64,000 nucleotides of DNA from Litorimonas sp947503715 (GTDB lineage: Bacteria > Pseudomonadota > Alphaproteobacteria > Caulobacterales > Maricaulaceae), in contig NZ_CP189850.1 in assembly GCF_050271975.1 (NCBI RefSeq), forward strand, positions 1 through 64,000. The letters run 5' to 3'. The notes under the pieces are model-generated. The model was not told where the DNA came from, did no database searches, and saw only the letters and a list, made by a program, of their open reading frames with translations. Both the position numbers and the translations under genes were made by a program. This document shows, piece after piece, positions 18,907 to 26,658 of the stretch (within the stretch, counting starts at the first letter, position 1; each line of letters opens with the position of its first letter).

Positions 18907-19632
18907 ATGCCCGCTGGATTGACCCCGCCCCAGATAGATAAGCTCAAAGCTCTGCCTTTTGGTTGGGACGTATCGCAAATCCGCTACGGCGAAACGGGGC
19001 AGGTTATTGTCGTGATTGATAATTTCTCTCCAAACGCCAAGCGATTAGTTGAGCATAGCAAAACCCTGATTTATAAGCGGATGAACCCGCATTATCCGGG
19101 TATGCAGGCCCCTGCCCCGCCGCAATATCTACAGCCGCTTTTCCCCGCAATCGGCTTCATTTTGGCCCATGCATTTGAGCAGCCCGGCACGATGAAATTT
19201 GAAGCCTGTAATTTTTCCTACGTCACGACTCCGCCGGATGAATTGTCGACGTTCCAGCGGTATCCGCATTATGATGGTGGAAGCGATCGGAAGATTGCGC
19301 TCCTGCATTACTTATGTAGTCCTGACCAAGGCGGAACAAACTTCTACCGCCATGAGCGCACGGGATGGGAGACTGTAACACGCGAGCGGGATGCCGATTT
19401 TGAAACAGCTAGACGGGCGGATGTGCAAGACCATAGCTTGCGCCGGACAGGATATTTCCGCGAAAGTGGGGACGGATACACTTTGCTCAAATCTGTACCC
19501 GCCGCCTTTAACCGCGCGATCATTTATTCCAGCACGACGATACATTCTGGCGATTTAGGTGAAGCCCCGGCCTTTACCACCTCACCAGAAACAGGACGCC
19601 TGACAGTGAACAGCTTTCTTCTGCCAGCTTGA
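18907..19632 (+). CDS. DUF6445-type protein, 2-oxoglutarate/Fe(II) dioxygenase-like
   Basis: 241 residues. The pattern HYDGG (His121, Asp123), TIHSGDL (His213) and GRLTVNSFLL (Arg231) follows the HxD...H...R layout of Fe(II)/2-oxoglutarate oxygenases. It also resembles the DUF6445 proteins that are widespread in Caulobacterales and sphingomonads, often near TonB receptors and tryptophan halogenases. No signal peptide is seen. Starting at the ATG at 18907 avoids a long unsupported extension. Substrate is unknown. It sits between trpA and accD where the two would normally be close. Confidence 0.7.
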   Translation: MPAGLTPPQIDKLKALPFGWDVSQIRYGETGQVIVVIDNFSPNAKRLVEHSKTLIYKRMNPHYPGMQAPAPPQYLQPLFPAIGFILAHAFEQPGTMKFEACNFSYVTTPPDELSTFQRYPHYDGGSDRKIALLHYLCSPDQGGTNFYRHERTGWETVTRERDADFETARRADVQDHSLRRTGYFRESGDGYTLLKSVPAAFNRAIIYSSTTIHSGDLGEAPAFTTSPETGRLTVNSFLLPA

Positions 19633-19665
19633 AAAGCCCGTCAAAATAGGCCAAGGCTCCGCGCT

Positions 19666-20544
19666 ATGAACTGGCTCACGAAACTCACGCCGCCCGGCGT
19701 TAAATCCATCTTTACGAAGAAGGACACGCCCGACAATCTCTGGGTGAAATGTCCGAAATCGGGGGAGATGGTGTTCTCCGCCGACCTACCCGGATTGTTG
19801 CACGTCACGCCGGCCGGACACCATATGCGGATTGGGCCGGATATGCGGATGGATTACACCTTTGACGATGCAAAATATGAAGAGGTCGCGACACCCGAAG
19901 TCGCCAAAGATCCGCTCAAATTCAAGGATGACCAGAAATATACGGACCGCCTAAAAAAGGCACGGGCCAAGACCGGCGATCAGGATGCGATGTCTATCGG
20001 CGTTGGAAATATTCGCGGTATTCGAACCGTCATCCTCGTGCAGAACTTTGCCTTTATGGGTGGCTCTCTTGGCATGGCGGCGGGTGAAGGTTTCATCGCG
20101 GCGGCGGAATATGCCGTGGCGCATAAGCTACCGCTCGTCGTGTTCACAGCTGCAGGCGGGGCACGCATGCAAGAAGGCGCACTCTCCCTCATGCAAATGC
20201 CGCGCACCACGATTGCCGTGCAGGAAATGCGCGAAAATAACCTCCCCTATATCGTCGTCCTTTGTGACCCGACAACGGGCGGCGTCACGGCAAGTTACGC
20301 CATGATAGGCGATGTTCATTTGGCCGAACCAGGTGCGCTGATTTGTTTTGCGGGGCCACGTGTGATTGAGGAAACAATCCGTGAAAAATTACCGGAAGGC
20401 TTCCAACGCGCCGAATATTTGGAAGAACACGGCATGATCGACCGTGTGGTTGCACGGGGCGAGATGCGCAAAGTTCTGGGTGATATCCTCGCCGTACTAA
20501 CGCAGCAAAGCGCGGAACCGTGTGCCGAACCTATCCCCGCATAA
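19666..20544 (+). CDS. accD: Acetyl-CoA carboxylase carboxyltransferase subunit beta
   Basis: Transfers the carboxyl group from biotin-BCCP to acetyl-CoA together with AccA, making malonyl-CoA for fatty acids. The 292 residues carry the crotonase-type core with GGSLGMAAGEGF, FTAAGGARMQEG (near 160) and the TTGGVTASYA / FAGPRVIEETI acyl-CoA site. The N-terminal region begins WVKCPKSGEMVF but lacks the other three cysteines of the E. coli C4 zinc ribbon, a condition also seen in other alphaproteobacterial AccD proteins. Stop and the folC start overlap (TAATG). Confidence 0.95.
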   Translation: MNWLTKLTPPGVKSIFTKKDTPDNLWVKCPKSGEMVFSADLPGLLHVTPAGHHMRIGPDMRMDYTFDDAKYEEVATPEVAKDPLKFKDDQKYTDRLKKARAKTGDQDAMSIGVGNIRGIRTVILVQNFAFMGGSLGMAAGEGFIAAAEYAVAHKLPLVVFTAAGGARMQEGALSLMQMPRTTIAVQEMRENNLPYIVVLCDPTTGGVTASYAMIGDVHLAEPGALICFAGPRVIEETIREKLPEGFQRAEYLEEHGMIDRVVARGEMRKVLGDILAVLTQQSAEPCAEPIPA

Positions 20545-21851
20545 TGTCGGATTTAGATAAGGTTCTGGCGCAACTCTCGGCGCTGCATCCGAAGAAAATT
20601 GATCTCGGTCTCGACCGGGTTCTCTCTGTTTTAGGAAAACTCGGCAATCCGCATTTACGTCTGCCACCCGCAATTCATATTGCGGGAACGAATGGCAAAG
20701 GCTCCACGACGGCTTTCCTGCGCGCCATGATTGAGGCGGAAGGCAAAACAGCTCACGTTTATACTTCGCCGCATCTCGTGCGGTTCAATGAACGGATTAC
20801 GGCGGGATCAAAAGAGATTAATGACCCGGCACTTTTAGATGTCCTGCAACGGGTGATGGACGCCAATGGCGGTGAACCTCTCTCATTTTTTGAGGCCACA
20901 ACCGCCGCCGCTTTCCTCGCGTTTTCCGAAAGTCCTGCGGATTACGCCCTCATCGAAGTCGGGCTTGGCGGGCGTTATGATGCGACGAATGTGTTTGAAC
21001 CAGTCGCCTCCATCATCACGCCCATTAATTACGATCATGCGGAATTTCTAGGTCGGGAACTCACAGGCATTGCTCGTGAAAAGGCAGGCATTATTAAACA
21101 CAAGATTCCCGTTTTTGTCGGTCGGCAGGAAGATATCGCCGCCTCTGTCCTGCGGAATGAAGCCACCAAACACCATGCACCTATTCAGTTCCTGACGGAA
21201 GATTTCCGCGCCTATCGTCAACATGACCGGATGGTCTTTGACTCCGATGATGCCTTACTTGACCTCCCCCGCCCCGCACTCATAGGTGCGCATCAGATTG
21301 AGAATGCCGGTGTCGCCATTGCAACCGCACGGTCCATAGGGATTTCAGATAAGGCCATTGAAGACGGCTTGAAAACGGTAACCTGGCCCGCACGGATGCA
21401 AAATCTGACAACAGGCCCCTTTGCCGAGATGGTCGCGGAAAGCGGCGGCGAACTTTGGCTGGATGGCGGCCATAACCCCCACGCGGCGGCAGCCCTTGCA
21501 ACCGTCATGGCAGAGCTGCAGGATCGCAGGCCATGCGTTCTCGTCCTTGTCATGGGGATATTGGGGAACAAAGATGCGGGCGCATTTCTGGACGCGTTTA
21601 CAGGATTGGCCAGCTCCGTTGTCGCGGTCGATATTCCCGGCTCCCCAGCTCTCTCACCTGAGACGATAAAAGAACTTGCGGAAAATCGGGGCATGATTGG
21701 GCAGATCGGGAAAAACCTCACCGCCGCCGTGCAGCGCGCAATCAATACAGGCGAAGCGCTCTCGCGTCAGGAAGTCACAGAGCCGATCATCCCACCGCGT
21801 ATCTTGATCTGCGGCTCACTCTATCTCGCGGGGCAGGTCCTGAACGCTTAG
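20544..21851 (+). CDS. folC: Bifunctional folylpolyglutamate synthase / dihydrofolate synthase
   Basis: Adds glutamate to dihydropteroate and to reduced folates in an ATP-dependent Mur-ligase-type reaction. The 435 residues show the P-loop GTNGKGSTTAFL (about 53-64), YTSPHLVRFNERI, the LIEVGLGGRYDATN motif and the C-terminal domain LWLDGGHNPHAA. The ATG overlaps the accD stop, so coupled translation is likely, and accD-folC linkage is widely conserved. It ends in a 4-base convergent overlap with the peroxiredoxin-like gene. Confidence 0.95.
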   Translation: MSDLDKVLAQLSALHPKKIDLGLDRVLSVLGKLGNPHLRLPPAIHIAGTNGKGSTTAFLRAMIEAEGKTAHVYTSPHLVRFNERITAGSKEINDPALLDVLQRVMDANGGEPLSFFEATTAAAFLAFSESPADYALIEVGLGGRYDATNVFEPVASIITPINYDHAEFLGRELTGIAREKAGIIKHKIPVFVGRQEDIAASVLRNEATKHHAPIQFLTEDFRAYRQHDRMVFDSDDALLDLPRPALIGAHQIENAGVAIATARSIGISDKAIEDGLKTVTWPARMQNLTTGPFAEMVAESGGELWLDGGHNPHAAAALATVMAELQDRRPCVLVLVMGILGNKDAGAFLDAFTGLASSVVAVDIPGSPALSPETIKELAENRGMIGQIGKNLTAAVQRAINTGEALSRQEVTEPIIPPRILICGSLYLAGQVLNA

Positions 21852-22375
21852 GCGACACTCGTGCCGCGTGTTGGGTAATCGTGCTTAACGACGAAATCCA
21901 AACCATTCGCGACCTCGTCCAAAGGCGGACGTCCAAATGGTGTGTTCTGGATATATTCGGCATAGAGTGAGCCGTCAGGTTTGACGACAAATAACCCCGG
22001 TTCAGAAAAGAGATTGGGCTCATCGCTACCTTCGCGTTTGTCAGAGATAAAGAGCCCCCAGCTTTTGGCTGTCAGTAATCCCATGTCATAAGCAATCGGA
22101 ATATTCTCGATTTCCCAGTCCTTTCGGGCTTTCCTTGCGCGGGCTTCACCGTCCATAGAAACGGCTACAATATCATAACCGCGTGATTTCAAATCCTCAA
22201 CCATCGGGTCAATCGCCTGCAATTGGTCCTTACATTTCGGACAATGCAGGCCGCGATAAACAACAATGAGCGTAAAGTTTTCCGGTTCAGCCTCATGTAT
22301 ATCAAACTGACCCCCACCCAACAGTGGCAGGTCAAGCTCGGGTACGCGGCTTTTGGGATTAATTAATTCGGGCAT
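21848..22375 (-). CDS. Peroxiredoxin-like (AhpC/TSA) protein
   Basis: 175 residues with a thioredoxin fold. The active-site region is YRGLHCPKCKDQL (CPKC around residues 48-51), a two-cysteine pattern of the redoxin/AhpC-TSA family where the first Cys would be peroxidatic; VVSMDGEARARK and the TPFGRPPLDEV segment are typical of the small alphaproteobacterial subgroup. Cytoplasmic, with no signal peptide. It probably reduces peroxides with thioredoxin as donor; trxA lies 480 bases upstream on the same strand. Confidence 0.78.
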   Translation of the reverse strand: MPELINPKSRVPELDLPLLGGGQFDIHEAEPENFTLIVVYRGLHCPKCKDQLQAIDPMVEDLKSRGYDIVAVSMDGEARARKARKDWEIENIPIAYDMGLLTAKSWGLFISDKREGSDEPNLFSEPGLFVVKPDGSLYAEYIQNTPFGRPPLDEVANGLDFVVKHDYPTRGTSVA

Positions 22376-22415
22376 ATAGAAACCTTTTAAATAATTTTAG
22401 TGCGTAAAATCGAAT

Positions 22416-22745
22416 TTACAGATTTTCCGGATTGACGGCTGTATCAAGATGGTTCGTCACGTCCGGATCTGCATTTCCGCGACCGCCACTTTTTAGCTTT
22501 TCCAGCCCGCGGTCTATTTCGTCAATGAGGGGCGCGAGACCGGCTTCGACATCGGCGCTATCGCGAGAGATCATTTCGCTGCGCAGTTCCTGCAACTGTT
22601 CAACACGTTGCTGGACCGGAAATTGGCTGGACATATATATGTCTTTGATTTCCGCCACCGTCGTTGGATTGGCGAGACCGGGCATATAACCATCGGAATT
22701 AATCGCCGTATCGACGGCGGCAATGTTCAAATCAGAATCGGGCAT
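22416..22745 (-). CDS. Small acidic hypothetical protein
   Basis: 109 residues, not recognised. A helical, Glu/Asp-rich sequence with no cysteine, membrane segment or signal peptide; residues 45-90 look like a coiled coil (QQRVEQLQELRSEM ... LIDEIDRGLEKLK). The ATG at 22745 has AAGGAGAAAA just upstream, a better start than the ATG ten codons earlier. It lies 40 bases before the peroxiredoxin-like gene and could be in the same transcript. Confidence 0.65.
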   Translation of the reverse strand: MPDSDLNIAAVDTAINSDGYMPGLANPTTVAEIKDIYMSSQFPVQQRVEQLQELRSEMISRDSADVEAGLAPLIDEIDRGLEKLKSGGRGNADPDVTNHLDTAVNPENL

Positions 22746-22803
22746 AATTTTCTCCTTCCCCTGATAAATGCACAAAGGTGGGGGAGAGTTCCGAGCCCGA
22801 ATG

Positions 22804-22829
22804 AAAAACGCCGCCCCGAGGGACGGCGT
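22804..22829 (-). terminator. Intrinsic terminator of the trxA operon
   Basis: On the minus strand a stem ACGCCGTCC / GGGCGGCGT with one mismatch is followed by TTTTT. It lies 25 bases beyond the trxA stop and would end the tsaE-to-trxA transcript. Confidence 0.85.
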
Positions 22830-22853
22830 GATTAAGCGGGACTGTGAGTAGGC

Positions 22854-23174
22854 CTAGGCGTGCTCTTCAACCCATTCTGTCAATTTGGATTTTGTCATCG
22901 CGCCGACTTTTGTCGCGACGACCTGACCGTCTTTGAAGATCATCAGCGTTGGAATACCTCGCACGTGAAACTTACCGGGCGTGTCGGGGCTCTCGTCAAT
23001 ATTGACCTTGGCAATTTTCATGCGGTCGCCCATTTCCTCGGAAATATCCTCCAGTGCGGGGCCAATCTGCTTACACGGGCCGCACCATTCCGCCCAGAAG
23101 TCGACCAAGACAGGTGTCGAGGATTGAAGGACGTCCTCAGCAAAAGACGCGTCCGATACTTTTACAGTCGCCAT
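22854..23174 (-). CDS. trxA: Thioredoxin
   Basis: Cytoplasmic disulfide reductase of 106 residues with the canonical WCGPCK active site (residues 30-35), the cis-proline in GIPTLMIFKDG (about 73-83) and the usual C-terminal helix. The gene follows addA with a 31-base gap and a good RBS (AGGAGAAT in the minus strand). It is the last gene before a strong terminator. Linkage of trxA with addA is a common alphaproteobacterial arrangement. Confidence 0.97.
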   Translation of the reverse strand: MATVKVSDASFAEDVLQSSTPVLVDFWAEWCGPCKQIGPALEDISEEMGDRMKIAKVNIDESPDTPGKFHVRGIPTLMIFKDGQVVATKVGAMTKSKLTEWVEEHA

Positions 23175-23205
23175 GAGATTCTCCTACACTGGCTGAATTC
23201 GTGAC

Positions 23206-26200
23206 TCAGGAGATAGGGAGTGCAGCAATAGTCTTCAAGGATTCGTCCAATAACGGTTTTGGGAGCTCCATCAAGGACGGGCCGTCCGTCCAGAGCAGGG
23301 CACAGCGCACATCCCTATTTGGATAAATTTCCCGCGCGAGTTCCCGGTAAGCCGCCATCTGCCCCAGATAGAGATCGGACACATTGGCGGGGTCGGACGG
23401 TGGCGGACGGTTGGATTTATAATCCACGATGAAGACTTCTGTCTCAGTCACGCGGAGACGGTCGATTTGCGCATTCAAATAGAGATGGTCCGGCAGGCCA
23501 GAGGCGGAGCCTGCAAGGCTGACCTCAGCCCGAGACCCGGCGGCGAAAATCTCCGCAAAGTCAGGATTGTCCAGCACGGCGAAAACCTCTTCAATCACCG
23601 TCTCGCCCAAGCCGTCGGGGAGGTTCGCGTGACCTGACACTATGGTCGCCGCAACATCGCGGCGGCGGTCTACAGGGAACTCCGGTAGAACTTCGAGTAA
23701 TTTATGAGTCAAATTTCCCCGTAGAAAAACAGACGCGTCGCGGGCTTTCCCCGGGGACCGCATAGCGGCTTCCAAAGGGGGATCCGACAGCAGGTGGGAC
23801 GGTGTCACGCGTTGACCACGTCCTTCCGGTGCAGCGGGTGTGTGTATCCAGTCGGGCAAGGGTATTTGGGTCTCCTCACGAGGGACGACCTCATCGGTAA
23901 ACGCTTCCGCCGCGCCGCCATAGACAAGAACATCCGTAACCTCGCCATTCAACTTGCGCTGCGCCGTCTCCGCACCCAAGGCCTCCATTGCGCGCGACAT
24001 CCAGTCATACCAGCAGCCCGATTTCAGCTTCGTCGTTGCCCCGCCGACATGCGGGCCGCAAATGATCAGGCGCGATTCAGCCCGCGTCATCGCGACATAG
24101 AGCAAGCGCAATTGTTCCTGCGAAGTCCGCGCTTCGGCTTCCGTCTTGGCCTTATCGACAAATGGGACCGTATCGCCGGAGGCCGGTTTCCAGACATAAC
24201 CGCCGTCCCCGTCGGGCAGTATAATATCCCGTTCGGTCGGCACAGATGTCGTATCCGGCAGGATGACAATCGGCGCTTCCAGCCCCTTGGCCCCGTGCAC
24301 GGTCATCACGCGGACCTCGGAGATATTGCCGTCCAGCTCCCGTTTGATCTGCACATCGCCTTCGGAGAATGCTTTCAAGAAGGTTTGCAGATTCGGCGCC
24401 ATGCGCGATTGATGCGCCAGAGCCTGATCCAGAAACGCTTCCAATGCGTCGCGGGCTTCGAGGGAGAGGCGCTTATAGAAACGTTTCCGCATCGACGCGC
24501 CCTTATATTCCACATCCAGAAAACGGGCGTAGAAGTCGAAGGGCGTGAGATTTTGAGAGGCTTTCAGGGCCGATGTCAGCACGTCAGCCGCCGCCGCATC
24601 ACGCTCTTTCAGCGCCGCGAATAATGTGCCCTTCCGTCCAATTGCGACCTGCATCAACTGCTCATCATCATATCCGATGATCGGCGACTTCAGGACTTCG
24701 GCGAGGGAGAGGTCATCACTCGGCAAAAGGCAGAAGCGTGACAGGGCCAGCAGATCTTTGACGATAATCGCGTCAGATAATGTCAAACGGTCCGCGCCCG
24801 CAATCGGGATTTCATGGCGTTTAAGCTGCCGGATGAGGGCGTCGAACAAATCCCCGCGCCGCCGCACAAGGATGAGCACGTCCTGCGGTTTTGTGGGGCG
24901 CGTTTTGCCCAACCCACGATCAAAAATGGGTGCCTTTTCATCAATCCAGCTTTTGACCTGTCCGGCAATCGTCTTGGCGAGGACTTCGACCTGATGGCCC
25001 TGCCCTGTCGAATCGACGGGCGTTGTGTCCCACGGTTCGCGCTCTTCCGGCTTTTCCGGTGGCGGCGTGATCGGCCAGAATTCGACCAGGCCCGTGTCGT
25101 CGCGATGCGCGATGTGACGGACTTTGTCCGAGGCGGGCGGAAACTCCTGCGCATCGAACATAGCCTGCATTCCGCCCGTCTCGACGAGGAAACTATCGAC
25201 AACATCCAGCACATGCTGCGTCGAGCGGAAGGACATGCGCATGCGAATGTCGGTGGTTGCATACTTGGACCGTCGGTGGATTTCTGTCAGAAACTGCTCC
25301 GGCTTCGCGCCCTGAAATCCGTAAATAGACTGCTTTTCATCCCCGACAGCAAAGAGCGTGCGCGGTTTATTTGGATCATCATCGGGATTTGCCTGAAAGA
25401 ACGGTTCGGCGAGGATGTTAATAATTTCCCACTGTTCCGGCGCCGTATCCTGCGCCTCGTCCAGTAGAATATGCGAGATACCCCCATCCAGCTTATACCG
25501 CACCCACTCCGCCGCTTCGGACATTTGCAGCAGGCGGCGGACGAAGAGGATCTGGTCGGAGTAATCTAGTCCTCGCGCGGTGTGTTTCATGTCGCGGTAA
25601 AGCGCCGCATAACGTCCGGCGATGTCCTGCACGGATTTCGTCAGACGGAAAATATCGACGGCGCGCAGGCGTTGGGAGGTTTCCAACACACGGTCGGCCT
25701 CCGTCTCGATAAAGGCCGAGGCGCGGAGCGGGGTAGCGGCGAAAACCAGACGTTTTTTGAGCTCGTTCTTCTGCGTCAGCCAGACGGAGGTGAGCGCCTG
25801 AAACTTCGCCATCGGGTCGATAAGTTGCAACGCGGCATAGAGTGTGTCGCCATTCTTTACATCGGTCTTGCTGCTGCTCGACCGCAATTCCCCAATCACA
25901 TGCGTTAGTTCGTCGGGATCGATGCCGAACCAGAAATCCTGCGCGATTTGTGCCGGATCGCGGAAGGTCCCGAGATCGAGTTTTTCCGCCAAAGCGTCCG
26001 TCCCCTTAGCGGCCCACGCTGTCACTTGCTGCGGCGAGCGCGCCATCCACGCATATAGGCCCTCCAGCGACGCATCGGCTTTTGCGAGGGTGAGATGGCG
26101 CAGGGCCGTGGCGAGATCACCTTCGGGTGCGTCCATCGCCTCAATCAGAATTTGCTGCTCGACCTTGGCCCGTATCTCCAGAATATCGACATCATCCAGC

Positions 26201-26658
26201 GGCTCGAACCCCGGTAGAATGCCCGCCTCGATCGGAAAGCGGGAGAGGATGCGTTCGCAGAAGGCGTGGATGGTCTGGACCTTCAACCCTTCCGGTGTTT
26301 CCAGCGCTTTGGCGAAGAGCTCCCGCGCCGTATTCAACGCAACGGGAGGGTTTTCCGCTTCCGGTGGATGGCCGAAAAGCTCCGTCAATTCCTCGCGCAA
26401 TTGATCATCCCGCATGACCGACCAACTGCCCAAAGTGGAAAAGAGCCGTTCCTGCATCTCGGCAGCGGCAGCCTTGGTATAGGTCAGGCAGAGAATATCG
26501 GCGGGGTCCGCGCCGCGCAGGAGGATGCGTGACACGCGGGAGACTAGCACGCGTGTCTTACCCGATCCCGCATTAGCCGCGGCCAGTCGCGTGCCGGACG
26601 GATCCGCCGCCATGCGCTGCGCATGTGTCGCCTGTTCGAGCGGGGTGAGATCAGTCAC
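23206..26658 (-). CDS. addA: Double-strand break repair helicase-nuclease AddA
   Basis: 1150 residues, the UvrD/RecB-type helicase and nuclease subunit of AddAB, which resects DNA ends and loads RecA. Helicase motifs in order are AANAGSGKTRVLVSR (Walker A, about 27-41), ILLDEAQDTAPEQW (motif II), FAVGDEKQSIYGFQGA (III), TVHGAKGLEAPIVILPDT (V) and YVAMTRAESRLIICG (VI). The C-terminal RecB-family nuclease ends in VFIVDYKSNRPPP with the catalytic D and K. The start overlaps the addB stop by 8 bases. Confidence 0.96.
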   Translation of the reverse strand: MTDLTPLEQATHAQRMAADPSGTRLAAANAGSGKTRVLVSRVSRILLRGADPADILCLTYTKAAAAEMQERLFSTLGSWSVMRDDQLREELTELFGHPPEAENPPVALNTARELFAKALETPEGLKVQTIHAFCERILSRFPIEAGILPGFEPLDDVDILEIRAKVEQQILIEAMDAPEGDLATALRHLTLAKADASLEGLYAWMARSPQQVTAWAAKGTDALAEKLDLGTFRDPAQIAQDFWFGIDPDELTHVIGELRSSSSKTDVKNGDTLYAALQLIDPMAKFQALTSVWLTQKNELKKRLVFAATPLRASAFIETEADRVLETSQRLRAVDIFRLTKSVQDIAGRYAALYRDMKHTARGLDYSDQILFVRRLLQMSEAAEWVRYKLDGGISHILLDEAQDTAPEQWEIINILAEPFFQANPDDDPNKPRTLFAVGDEKQSIYGFQGAKPEQFLTEIHRRSKYATTDIRMRMSFRSTQHVLDVVDSFLVETGGMQAMFDAQEFPPASDKVRHIAHRDDTGLVEFWPITPPPEKPEEREPWDTTPVDSTGQGHQVEVLAKTIAGQVKSWIDEKAPIFDRGLGKTRPTKPQDVLILVRRRGDLFDALIRQLKRHEIPIAGADRLTLSDAIIVKDLLALSRFCLLPSDDLSLAEVLKSPIIGYDDEQLMQVAIGRKGTLFAALKERDAAAADVLTSALKASQNLTPFDFYARFLDVEYKGASMRKRFYKRLSLEARDALEAFLDQALAHQSRMAPNLQTFLKAFSEGDVQIKRELDGNISEVRVMTVHGAKGLEAPIVILPDTTSVPTERDIILPDGDGGYVWKPASGDTVPFVDKAKTEAEARTSQEQLRLLYVAMTRAESRLIICGPHVGGATTKLKSGCWYDWMSRAMEALGAETAQRKLNGEVTDVLVYGGAAEAFTDEVVPREETQIPLPDWIHTPAAPEGRGQRVTPSHLLSDPPLEAAMRSPGKARDASVFLRGNLTHKLLEVLPEFPVDRRRDVAATIVSGHANLPDGLGETVIEEVFAVLDNPDFAEIFAAGSRAEVSLAGSASGLPDHLYLNAQIDRLRVTETEVFIVDYKSNRPPPSDPANVSDLYLGQMAAYRELAREIYPNRDVRCALLWTDGPSLMELPKPLLDESLKTIAALPIS

